A stretch of 64,000 nt of DNA. Source: Antedon mediterranea. Its lineage: Eukaryota; Echinodermata; Crinoidea; Comatulida; Antedonidae. A program made the position numbers and the translations under genes. Within the stretch, counting starts at the first letter, position 1, and every line of letters starts with the position of its first letter. Positions 23,968 through 33,108 of the stretch are shown one piece after another. The notes under the pieces were generated by a model. It was given only the letters and a program-made list of their open reading frames with translations. It did not search any database and had not been told where the DNA came from. The DNA is taken from positions 16,929,001 through 16,993,000 of the forward strand of contig NC_092674.1 of NCBI RefSeq assembly GCF_964355755.1, in the 5' to 3' direction.

Positions 23968-24239
23968 CAATTTACAGGGAAAAATCGAATTCCTAACCGT
24001 TTATTTTGTTATTAGAGTTTAACATAATATGTGTCGGATATGTTTTTTCATAAGTATTATCTTAATCGAACGCAAGTTATTAAAATCACTGATGTGGCTT
24101 GAAACTATTTTTTCTTTTGGTTTACGGATGGAGTAACCGATATTGAACATATATACCAAGTTTGAAATATTTTTTAATTCCAGAACTATTTTTTCTCGAT
24201 GTTTTTGTATGTGACTATTTTCCTGTGCTCCCATTGGTG

Positions 24240-24960
24240 CCAAATTGGGTCCACTTGAGCACAGTGTATTAACATACGAAAAGATATTAACATTTAGTGA
24301 CTTTTTTCTATTTTATATTACTGTGCTCACTGGCGCGCGCGCCAAATTGGGTCCACGTAAGCACAGTGTATTAACATACGAAAAGATATTAAAATTCAGT
24401 GACTTATTTCTATTTTATATCACAGTGCTCCCCTGGCTCCAAATCGGGTCCACTTGAGCATAGTGTATATTAAATTCGAAAAGATATTAAAATTCAGTGA
24501 CTTTTTCCATTTTATATCACTGTGCTCCACTGGCGCCAAATTGGGTCCACTTGAGCACAGTGTATTCACATACAAAAATATATTAACATTCAATGACTTA
24601 TTTCTATTTTATATCACTGTGCTCTCCTGGCGCCAAATTGGGTCCACTTGAGCACAGTGTATTAACATACGAAAAGATATTAAAATTCAGTGACTTTTTT
24701 TCTATTTTATATCACTGTGCTCCACTGGCTCCAAATTGGGTCCACTTGAGCACAGTGTATTAACATACGAAAAGATATTAAAATTCAGTGACTTTTTTCT
24801 ATTTTATATCACTGTGCTCCCCTGGCTCCAAATTGGGTCCACTTGAGCACAGTGTATTAATACGAAAAGATATTAAAATTTAGTGACTTATTTCTATTTT
24901 ATATCACTGTGCTCCACTAGTGCTAAATTTGGTCCACTGGAGCAGCTACCGTAGTACTAT
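24240..24960 (-). repeat. Right-arm tandem array of ~97-bp units, inverted
   Basis: Same units as the left array in reverse complement. The GCGCGCGC variant unit occupies the matching rank, showing that the arms are copies of one another rather than independently expanded. Confidence 0.85.
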
Positions 24961-25214
24961 TTCTATTTCGTAAGTAAATAAAGGCATAAATGGCGCTCCG
25001 TAGAAGTAGAGAATGCTCGATCGTCGAAATGACGCTCTGAATATACCTCTAATATTACCGTAGTTACAAAGTGGTTAGGATTAATTCCGGCAGAATCAAC
25101 GCAATTGATTGGTCAATTGAAAATCGCTCATGCATGCATATTTTTTATGAACCTCATTATTATTAAGATTAATCATAAACATATTAAAGTTAGACGGGGT
25201 AAAAAGAAATCTAA

Positions 25215-25530
25215 ATTTTTTATTTTGTTTATTTTATGTCTTTAGGAGGCAATGTGGCCAAGGATTACCAATAGTGAATTAATCACTGTCCTGTCAGATA
25301 GGTGGTAACTCTTTTCGAATAATGAACTGGGTTCTTTAAAGTGCACACAGGTTATAACTGTGTACTATGGACCTACGGTTTGTAGTCCTTATCCGAGAAG
25401 ACTTGTTCCACCACCAGAACTAGGAGCGAGTCGGCCTCGAACCCTTGCCGATGTTGTTGGCTCTTTAGGTACGGTAAACGGTGCCCCTGTCTTAACCGCT
25501 CGGCCATTTGACTCGTAATACTAATTCTAA
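25215..25530 (-). mobile_element. tRNA-derived SINE, nearly complete
   Basis: On the minus strand the head begins at about 25520 with ATGGCCGAGCGGTTAAG (A box, Leu/Ser type) and carries GGGTTCGAGGC (B box). The body contains GGATAAGGAC, ACCGTAGGTCC and GTGCACTTTAAAGAACCC. It ends A-rich near 25215. The T stem pairs poorly and the anticodon arm is abnormal, so this is a SINE and not a tRNA gene. The body blocks look conserved and should be compared with Nin-DC, Deu and V-domain SINEs. Confidence 0.65.
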
Positions 25531-25544
25531 CATTAAAATAGCAT

Positions 25545-26460
25545 ACAATAATATCAGAGGCTACAAAAGCAAAAAGTATATGATATCCAAAAATTTGTAA
25601 ATAGGCCTATCAATAAAATTAATGTATTTGGAATAGTTGAATCATTTCTAAAAGATAAGGAAGATATACAAATCAAAGGTTAAAATTGGATTGGGAAAAA
25701 TAGATCATCATATGCTAAAAAAGAGTCAATGCGGGATCGGCTTCCTAAAATTAGGGACGACATTAAGATCATAGATGACAATGGATGTACTAGATACGAG
25801 ATGTGATACCCTCGAACGACTAGGCCTATGGGTAAAAGTGCAATTTAATAGTTCTACCAAATCTGTTTATCCTTAACGGTAGTGAAAAATGCACAGGAGT
25901 ATTTATTATTATTATTATTTATTGCCAAAAACCAGTTACAAACAAACAAAAACACAGAAACTAAGGGAGTAGGCAGGAACCTAAAAGTGGACCTAATCAC
26001 TTTAACAAGAGTTCAGGTTCCGTACTCCCAAGTATTTACGTGGGTAGTAAAAGAATCAACATAAAAGTGTTTTGGATTAGGGCCTATGGTCTTGTTTCAA
26101 CAAATATTCAAAACGATATAAATGAATTCATGATAGATGATCAATGTAACTTTCACATAGGTAGCGATCATAACATGTTTATAATTGATATGAATGTGGA
26201 ATCATTAATAATAATAACACAATCCCTGAAACATTTAAACAACGATGGGATATAAAGTATAACTACGATTGGACAACGTTCCAACAGGACCTTGAATCTA
26301 AATTCACTAACTGGGACCCAGCCCATTATTTAGATGCTAATGAAGCTGGGAATCATGGAAACGCCTTGTAGTGTCTGCTGCCGAAGAGACAATAGGTTAT
26401 TAAAAACAGTCCAGAAAAAATAAACAATGGTTTGATTGTGATATTGAACAGTCAATGAAA
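25545..26460 (+). pseudogene. APE-type LINE, 5' part: endonuclease remnants
   Basis: Across several frame changes it reads AYNNIRGYKSK near 25555 (start of an APE endonuclease) and IGSDHNMFIIDMN near 26157-26195, the catalytic SDH motif at the end of that domain. The 0.76-kb element at 26461 interrupts it. Highly decayed. Confidence 0.6.
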
Positions 26461-27220
26461 CAAGGCCAACAGCCATTAAGTCGCGTGCTACACAATGCAT
26501 AGTGATACCGGACCGACAGACAGACAGACCGACCGACAGACAGACCGACAGACAGACCGACCGACAGACCGACCGACCGACATAGTGAACTATACTGACC
26601 GAAATTACTGAACATGTTTAAAAATGTTGAAATGTTTAAAAACATTTATATTTTTTTAATTTACACGTGCGTAGCCTGTCACTTTTGACGTGCTCGTATA
26701 ACGTAATTTCGAGTTGAAAAGTAAGTCAAGAAAACAGAAATCGGGCAAAAAGAGTGCGCAATAACATTTAACGCGCAGTGCGCGCGCAAAAATATGCGCA
26801 CTCATGGAAATTTTGTAAACGCTTAAAATTGCCTGAAACGTACTCTTATTTCATCGAAAATAAATTTTGAAAATTTTAAGCGCGCGTACGCATGTGTTAC
26901 ATGCGCTACGCACGTAATTGTATTGCCATATGTTGATTTATGCCCTGAAATTTATGAGTACCAAATTTTATTTAATTGTGATTCATGGTTGTGAAGATAT
27001 GATTACAAACGTGATTTCGTTAAATCGTGCGTAGACCGCGTAATTTTTTATTGCGCACCGTGAAAACATAACCACATTGATTCCAGGCCATAAGGAAGAT
27101 AAGGTCAGAAAGCGATAAAACGCATAGTGATACCGGACCGACAGAGCGACAGACAGACCGACAGACCGACCAACCGACCGACATAGTGAACTATAGAGTC
27201 GCTTCCACGCGACTAAAAAC
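26461..27220. mobile_element. 0.76-kb non-autonomous element with GACAGACC microsatellites, copy A
   Basis: The left edge reads CAAGGCCAACAGCCATTAAG then TCGCGTG, and the right edge CACGCGACTAAAAAC. The short inverted ends are AGTCGCGTG/CACGCGACT. Each end carries a run of GACAGACC/GACCGACC units bounded by GCATAGTGATACCGGACC and CATAGTGAACTATA. The interior is non-coding and near-identical to 54723-55519. Frames such as repeated SVGLSVG peptides come from the microsatellite. Confidence 0.8.
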
Positions 27221-28011
27221 GAAAAAAAGCTTGTCGAGCACACCGACTTTATTGTAGGCCTAAGAACAAAACTAATTCTGACTTTAATGAAACTATAAGG
27301 GATAATCTCTGGAAAGATTATCAAATTAAACAAAACGAATGTAAAACATTAATTAGACAAAAAATGATGCAAATCCGGATGGATAGATGTTAAAAAATAA
27401 TGGAAAAAGGCGGACCTCAGTCTAGAGACTTCTTTTTAAAAGGGAATAAACGAGCGAACAGTGTTACATCTATAATAATTCCGGGAACGCACAATGTAAC
27501 ATCAGACGCACCCATAATTAAGTCCTCGTTAACGAATTACTTTAATACCTTAGGTAAGAAAAACTTAGATGTAGAGAATGATCTATTTGATGACAGTTTA
27601 GCTGACAGCTACAACACGAATGTTCAAACCGCTACTCTGGATAAACTCGAATTCTCATGTGAAGATGTAAAATACGCAGTCTCCCTATGTAAAAACAACA
27701 AAAGCCCGGGCAATGATAATATTTCTAACGAATTGATAAAAAACGGCGGTAATTACACAATGGTTGCAACACTGTATAAACTGTTTAAAAGGCTCTCTCA
27801 TCTCGAATGTATCCCAGATGAATGGAACAACGGCGCAATAGTATATTTAAAAAGGCGACCGGCGAAATTTAGATAACTATAGAGGAATTACCTTAAACTC
27901 ATGCATTGCTAAGATCTATAGTCGAATAATTTCTCGAAGAATATCAGAATTCCTTGAAGACTACGATTTATTAACCGAAGCACAATGGGGCTTCCGTAGA
28001 GATAGACGATG
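27221..28011 (+). pseudogene. APE-type LINE, middle part: reverse transcriptase N-terminus
   Basis: An open stretch at 27400-27876 encodes KNNKSPGNDNISNELIK and PDEWNNGAIVYLK, the entry motifs of a non-LTR reverse transcriptase. After a frameshift near 27865, NYRGITLNSCIAKIYSRI and a GFRRDRR-like string continue to 28011. There the 7.4-kb palindromic element is inserted, and the frame resumes after it at 35384. Confidence 0.75.
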
Positions 28012-28066
28012 AGTAGTTAAATGGCGTTTATGGGCTGTTTTTACAAAATTGTAAATATTAGTCAGC

Positions 28067-29170
28067 TTTACAAAGTACTGAAGAGTAAATGACTACGGAA
28101 GTATGAAACAATAGGTATTGTGTTTCGGGGTATTATAACAATAGAGGTATTACCGTATATTATAATTTAAATTAGTTACATGCTATCGTGTTGTGTTGGT
28201 AACATTTAAAGTGGGTTAATTCAGTATGTTGGCTACTATATGCAGTATGATATAAATTGTACAACTTGTAGTCCAGTTTTACAAAGTACTGAAAAGTAAA
28301 TGACTACGGAAGAATAAAACAATCGTTGTTGTGATAGTATAAAATAGGTGTGATGTTTCGGATATATAACAATATAGGTATTATTTAATTTGATTACATT
28401 ACGTCATGTATTGTCGGAAATTTTAAAATTAACTTTCATTTTCATTTAAATGGTTTACGTTTTACATAAAGAATTCTTTGATAAAGATGCACCTGGTTAA
28501 TTAAAACTAGTTAATTGAGATATCGAACCCACATATAATTAATAAGGGTAATTTGTTTCCGGATATTATAACAATGACAAAAAACAAAAAGATAAGAATA
28601 AATGAAGTTAAATAATAAGTATGTCTTGATTGAACTATACCGACATCTAACGTGCATACCGGTATTGAACAAGAATTTGAAAACAGCAGTCTTAGCGGTA
28701 ACGAGGAATTTTTGTTAGAAATTCTTAATGACAACGATGAAATGGTAAGTTGAAGCAATTTGTATAAAAAAAAACACAAAAATTTACGTATATTATTTTC
28801 CAAATGTTATTAAGAATGACTTCTTTGTTCTGTCTGTTACATGGGTTTTGTTATTTAATTTTCAGATTCGATGTATAGAAGAGTTAATTGATGATCAGAT
28901 AAAAAATATTTGGTGATGATTTAGTCGTTTGTGATGAGAAAAAATGGTATACAATGGTTGAAGTCAATAGGTGTTATGTTTCGGATATAATATTACAATG
29001 GTTAACATTGGGTAAGGAAGTATAAGATTGTTGTAAGATTTGAATTAGTCATGTACTTGGCGGTATTTTTAAAAAGGGGTACAATAAAAGATGCTCCTGG
29101 TTTAATTAAAACAACGTAACAACATAAGTTATTTGATCAGGATATTATAACAATGACTAAAACAAAAAGT
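28067..29170 (+). repeat. Recurring TGTTTCGGATATTATAACAATG motif in the left arm
   Basis: Variants occur near 28124, 28353, 28551, 28976 and 29135. Two of them sit in longer duplicated blocks that also share CCTGGTTTAATTAAAAC (near 28490 and 29097) and AACAATGAC..AAAACAAAAAG. A further pair shares TTTACAAAGTACTGAA.AGTAAATGACTACGGAAG (28067 and 28276). The arm mirrors this at 34220-35322. They could be protein-binding or replication-related sites; the role is unknown. Confidence 0.65.
28634..28916 (+). CDS. Possible spliced acidic mini-ORF of the element (5' end not found)
   Basis: An open stretch 28634-28744 ends GAA ATG|GTAAGT, and TTTTCAG at 28859-28865 opens a second segment ending TGA at 28916. 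The join is in phase and gives about 53 residues including NEEFLLEILNDNDEM then IRCIEELIDDQ. No ATG begins it; a TGA lies just upstream in frame. The IRCIE string resembles the (L/I)xCxE pocket-protein motif, but this is speculative. The mirror copy is at about 34473-34755 on the minus strand. Confidence 0.3.
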
Positions 29171-29198
29171 TAAGAGAATTTAGTACAGTTTTCATCAG

Positions 29199-29300
29199 TA
29201 TGAACTTCTGCAAACCAACAGCTGATTACGCCGATTCTAAAATAGCTGATAAGGCTAAGGCTAGTATGCAGCGAGTTATGAGAAAACGGTTTGATCTTTG
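29199..29300 (+). CDS. Possible 33-residue basic peptide of the element
   Basis: ATG at 29199, stop at 29298-29300. The C-terminal half is basic (MQRVMRKRF). It is short enough to arise by chance. Its only support is placement just upstream of the main arm gene and its mirror on the other arm. No family was recognised. Confidence 0.2.
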
Positions 29301-29460
29301 ATGATTTTGGATCGGACATTTTTTAAATTGAATGACATTGGGGAAGCTACTTAATGAAACAAAAGATACACGGCGCTTCGACACAATGTTCCGACAGGAA
29401 ATACAACAATGACAATTGGCTGAAACAAATTTGGTAAATGCCGAATGTAATCCTTTGACT

Positions 29461-29500
29461 GTATATAACTCTCGAATATTTTGTAATCTTTACCTCATTC
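29461..29500 (+). promoter_or_regulatory. TATA-type promoter for the arm gene (left copy)
   Basis: TATATAA at 29463-29469 is followed 25-35 bases later by a CTCATTCTAC start-like sequence, with about 60 bases of leader before ATG at 29553. The spacing is typical of RNA polymerase II core promoters. Confidence 0.55.
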
Positions 29501-29552
29501 TACAACGCTACAGAGCTCGACAAGACAGACCAAAAACCAACAACTAGTTACT

Positions 29553-30281
29553 ATGGGTTCCGTGATTGAAATAATTGATCTTACTATGGACTCTGATGTC
29601 GAAGAAGATGTTATATATATAAGCAGTGATTCAGAATTTGAAGACGAAGACATACTAGCTATGACTGGTGCCTATTTTACAGCAAAGGAGGAGGAAGAGA
29701 TGAGGGAAGAGATGGGGGATATGACGTGTTTAATGGCGATTCAACCCCCACCTCCAATGAACGTTGATTTCAATAATGTATCTAATACTGAAGAAGACGA
29801 ACATTATAGATCGAGAATAATTTCTGAAGAGGAGAGGATTGTATACGACGACACGTCATCGGTAGTTGACTACCACCTATTTCTGGCAAGAAAAGCCGAT
29901 GTAGAAGATGAGGTAGAAGATGGGGTGTTTGCGGAAGAGTACCTGAACCCTGTGCTGGAGGCGGAGATTAAGAAAGAAACTACCGAACTTGAGTACAAAG
30001 AGATAATGAGAACAATTGAGAAGGTTTTCATAGAAGAATTTATATTCATTCTGAAGGACATGGTTGAACGTTATAACTTTCACGGCTCAAGATATGAACA
30101 ACTCCTAACATTTTTTCGACCAATTCTGGCATTGAAACTTGTGGACAATAGCGCTACCCATTTTGAATGGGCGCTAAACTACTTTCATTTACGTTGTATA
30201 AATGTTGATGCGTTTGCTAAAGCCATAAAGTTGATTACAAATGATTCAGAACTTTTTAATAAGATTCTTTACCAATTGTAA
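29553..30281 (+). CDS. Acidic 242-residue protein with tandem SUMO-interaction-like motifs (left copy)
   Basis: No family is recognised. The N-terminus shows two SUMO-interaction-like motifs: VIEIIDLT (residues 4-11) followed by MDSD, and VIYISSDS (20-27) followed by an acidic EFEDED run. This is the arrangement used by SUMO-targeted ubiquitin ligases and PML-type proteins. Residues 28-150 are strongly acidic with a PPPP stretch. The last ~95 residues look helical (EYKEIMRTIEKVF, WALNYFHLRCIN). No RING, DNA-binding or membrane segment is seen. Start: ATG in TACTATGG, 60-90 bases after a TATA box. AATAAA at 30414 could terminate it. Translation is identical to the copy at 33109-33837. A role in host SUMO pathways is an inference from the motifs alone. 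Confidence 0.75.
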   Translation: MGSVIEIIDLTMDSDVEEDVIYISSDSEFEDEDILAMTGAYFTAKEEEEMREEMGDMTCLMAIQPPPPMNVDFNNVSNTEEDEHYRSRIISEEERIVYDDTSSVVDYHLFLARKADVEDEVEDGVFAEEYLNPVLEAEIKKETTELEYKEIMRTIEKVFIEEFIFILKDMVERYNFHGSRYEQLLTFFRPILALKLVDNSATHFEWALNYFHLRCINVDAFAKAIKLITNDSELFNKILYQL

Positions 30282-30413
30282 TTTGTACAAATTTAAAATA
30301 ATATCTTAACACTTTTTTTAATTAATGTTACATATTTTTATATTTCTTATTTCTTTTCGGTAAATTTATTATTATTATGGTTGTAAATTATATTGAAATA
30401 GAATATGTGTTAA

Positions 30414-30419
30414 AATAAA
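30414..30419 (+). terminator. Polyadenylation signal of the left arm gene
   Basis: AATAAA 133 bases after the stop codon, followed by a GT-rich stretch (GGTTGTGTTTTTTC). Confidence 0.5.
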
Positions 30420-30529
30420 GGTTGTGTTTTTTCTTTTAAAAGCAACAACAACGAAAATGAATTTGATCTTTGCGTGTTATTTAAGTATTTTATTTATTTT
30501 TTTAATTTTCATTTGGGTGAATGAGGGTA

Positions 30530-30778
30530 ATGAGTATGGATGAGTACTTAAGAAAAGTATATTATTACGATCCTAAGCATCCTGATAGTTTTGCTGGTGT
30601 AGACCGACTTTATCAAAATGTAAAATACGATTTAAATATTACCAAGAGACAAGTTCAAGACTGACTGAGCAAGCAAGATACATATACATTACACAAATCC
30701 ATTCAACGTAAATTCAAACGAAACTGGGTACTTGTAAGTGTTATTGATGAACAATGGGGAATGGATTTGGAAAAATAA
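30530..30778 (+). pseudogene. Polinton-type integrase N-terminus, stop-containing (left copy)
   Basis: From ATG at 30530 the frame reads MDEYLRKVYYYDPKHPDSF and GVDRLYQNVK. A TGA at 30662-30664 replaces the Trp expected there. It continues SKQDTYTLHK and IDEQWGMDLEK to a stop at 30776-30778. The YYxPxxPxSxGGVxxLY and WLxxQDTYTLHK patterns are those of Polinton/Maverick retroviral-like integrases just before the catalytic core. The core with its DDE residues is missing, so it is inactive. Confidence 0.7.
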
Positions 30779-30790
30779 CGTGTATAAAAT

Positions 30791-31018
30791 TTGATTCAGA
30801 CAAACTGTTTGACTTTAAATTTCCAAAAATCAAAGGAAGTCAATTTTGAAATAGTTGGTAGCATGGTACAAGGAATCGGACTGGAAAAAATAACAACAAC
30901 TAATCCTAACAAAATAACCCGTAAACCAAAATCTCACTCTCTACCATTCAAAAACAACATTTTTGATGTAGCAATTTTTTCAAGCGGTATTGTCATGAAC
31001 GTATTGAAAAGAAAATAG
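30791..31018 (+). CDS. Unrecognised 75-residue ORF in the element centre
   Basis: The frame has no ATG at its first codon and no recognised motif. The string MVQGIGLEK is echoed by a second ATGGTACAAGGAATCGGCCC at 31321. It may be a fragment of a lost Polinton gene. Low confidence that it is expressed. Confidence 0.25.
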   Translation: MIQTNCLTLNFQKSKEVNFEIVGSMVQGIGLEKITTTNPNKITRKPKSHSLPFKNNIFDVAIFSSGIVMNVLKRK

Positions 31019-32054
31019 TTTTATTGTCAATGATTTGTCAAGTGTTTTATTTTAATTTCAATTACTTTTGTATTGTATTTAGTTTTACCCGTTCATGTTG
31101 GCATGATCAATATTTGCTCAAACTCCATTTTATCGTTATGTTTGTAGTATTTTAGAGCTTCCCGATCATCGTAATAATGATATAACTAGAATTCGTAACC
31201 GTGTGTTAGATTCCACGCGTATTATATTATACATATTGTCTTACTTTAATTCCTTCTCTCGTTATTCACCCGATGTAGTTTGATCAAACAATTGTACCTG
31301 AGCCTGAAAGGTTAGTTGTTATGGTACAAGGAATCGGCCCGGAAAATAATTTGTTTTCTTTTCTGTTAAATTATTATTATGTTTGTGAATTGTGTATTGC
31401 AATAGATTTGTTTAATGAAATTAAATTAATTAGGCCTATGTTTTGACTTAATTTACTGTCAGTGTAAATTTGTAAAAGTAGTTTTCCTACTTTAATTCAC
31501 GGTAAATTTATTTATCGACTTAATTTAATTTGTTTTCTTTTCTGTTGTTGTTAAATGTAATTGCAAACACACATAATAAATGATTGTGATTATAAATATT
31601 CTGTTTACTTCTTTTAATTTTAAACAGTACAATAGATCTGTAATGTAAAGTTATATTTTATATAATATAATAAGTAATATTACAAAAATAAACATACAAA
31701 ATGTATAAAGCATAGATTAATTAAATTTAAATACAATTTCTTTATTTCAAAATGAATTTCATTTTCTACGTGTTTTCAATTTTAAATCTTTTAAGAAAGA
31801 CACAATACGTACTGCTAAAAAAATAAAACGCACACAAAAGAAAACAAATTTGAGACGCACGATATGTAACGACGGTTTCAATAAAAAGGCATATTATAAA
31901 TGTATTTTTACCAAATTTATAAAGTAAAGGGTTATTATTGAGAAATATACATTTTAGATAAATGATAACACATCTAAAATTAATTAGAGAGATCAATACA
32001 ATATGGTGTTCATAATAATTTGTTTTGATGACTAGAGGAAACATCTGAAGATAT
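31019..32054. other. Element centre: AT-rich, no supportable gene
   Basis: Short frames at 31766-32068 and elsewhere are hydrophobic AT-driven translations. A fragment near 31140-31280 reads LPDHRNNDITRIRNRVLDS in one frame without a recognisable match. Confidence 0.45.
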
Positions 32055-32595
32055 TCAACAAAAAACAAGCGTTAACAACATACCAGTCACTAAGAATGCT
32101 ACTACTCTGAAAAAAACATCTCCCTTCAAACACAGAAACAAATTCTGTTAATTAGTAAACGAAACACGCGCATTATAAATAAAATGAATAATTTAAGAAT
32201 ATTTGTTAAAATACCCACGAACAAAACAAAAAAAGAAACATACTAACCGATTTATCGTCATTACGAAGTTCAAATAACGAAAACTTTTCCTTGAAAAATC
32301 CACAAGAGACACGTTTTACATTTTCTAACTGCATTTCAGTGTCACATTGTTTCGCAACACATGTACATAAAACGAGTCCTGTCACAAATCTGCCGACATT
32401 TATTTTTTTATCGCTCATCATTTGTTCTAATACATAATACAGCGATTCTGAAGAAATATCTTTACACAATTCTAACACATTAAAATTGTTTTCCAACTCT
32501 TTACAAGCACGAATAGTACTCTGGAGGATGGGTGAATCCAAAACAATTAACCCCGTCAATTTATATTCAATGTATGTTAAACTACTTCCTCTAAA
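32055..32595 (-). CDS. Bcl-2-like tail-anchored protein (two exons, start unresolved)
   Basis: Minus strand: open exon 32248-32595, donor GTTAGT at 32247, acceptor TTTGAAG, then exon 32055-32123 ending TGA, joined in phase 0. In order it shows a BH4-like LTYIEYKL, a BH3-like IRACKELENNF, a BH1-like segment around NVGRFV followed by a CVAKQ string, and a C-terminal hydrophobic run (VVAFLVTGMLLTLVF) fit for a membrane anchor. This order is that of Bcl-2 family apoptosis regulators. BH2 is not clear. There is no in-frame ATG: the nearest, at 32603, is in another frame, so a frameshift or missing exon is likely. It is the only largely intact gene in the unique centre. The assignment is from motif order alone. 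Confidence 0.5.
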
Positions 32596-32691
32596 TCAAC
32601 CATAACGCTCGACAAAACAAATGATAATGGATGTAATTACCAAGAAAGTTACAACTTAAAACATTTATTTTTGTTTTTAAAAAGAAGTTGT

Positions 32692-32860
32692 ATTTGTGTA
32701 ATGTATATGTATCTTGCTTGCTCAGTCAGTCTTGAACTTGTCTCTTGGTAATATTTAAATCGTATTTTACATTTTGATAAAGTCGGTCTACACCAGCAAA
32801 ACTATCAGGATGCTTAGGATCGTAATAATATACTTTTCTTAAGTACTCATCCATACTCAT
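32692..32860 (-). pseudogene. Polinton-type integrase N-terminus (right copy, shorter)
   Basis: ATG at 32860-32858. It carries the same TGA as the left copy and ends at the arm boundary after the QDTYTLHK-encoding region. Because the stop is shared, it arose before the arms were duplicated or was spread by gene conversion. Confidence 0.7.
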
Positions 32861-33108
32861 TACCCTCATTCACCCAAATGAAAATTAAAAAAATAAATAA
32901 AATACTTAAATAACACGCAAAGATCAAATTCATTTTCGTTGTTGTTGCTTTTAAAAGAAAAAACACAACCTTTATTTTAACACATATTCTATTTCAATAT
33001 AATTTACAACCATAATAATAATAAATTTACCGAAAAGAAATAAGAAATATAAAAATATGTAACATTAATTAAAAAAAGTGTTAAGATATTATTTTAAATT
33101 TGTACAAA

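Larger units (their letters stand above)
21640..25050. mobile_element. Foldback-like transposable element with long compound inverted arms
   Basis: The left end GAGGTATATTCAGAGCGTC is mirrored by GACGCTCTGAATATACCTC at the right, and both flanks carry AATATT (21634-21639 and 25051-25056), a possible 6-bp target duplication. From outside in, each arm has a ~100-bp unique terminus, a tandem array of ~97-bp units, a 'third-domain' block (ATCGGTTACTCCAT region), and a second nested inverted pair (22797-23040 against 23200-23460) closing on a short loop near 23090-23200. The layout recalls Drosophila FB, Galileo and sea urchin TU elements. No transposase is encoded, so it is non-autonomous. A LINE scrap sits in the right arm. 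Confidence 0.8.
28012..30698 (+). repeat. Left arm of the palindromic element
   Basis: Reverse complement of 32692-35377. By eye I saw only a handful of differences, for example at 28068, 28238, 28244 and 28598, plus a one-base indel near 29041. The coding part is identical at protein level. The inner limit is where ACACAAAT at 30691-30698 stops matching. Confidence 0.9.

Noticed and set aside
25430-25528. Functional tRNA-Leu or tRNA-Ser gene
   Set aside because: A and B boxes are good, but the T stem does not pair, the anticodon arm is malformed, and a SINE body follows directly.
26400-26645. Open frame with SVGLSVGLSV-type repeats (also at 26983-27333)
   Set aside because: It is the translation of a GACAGACC/GACCGACC microsatellite inside a non-coding element, and the frame differs between the two copies.
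29870-30083. Antisense frames within the 242-codon gene (and mirror at 33307-33520)
   Set aside because: Low-complexity serine-rich or hydrophobic shadows of the acidic coding sequence, with no independent signals.
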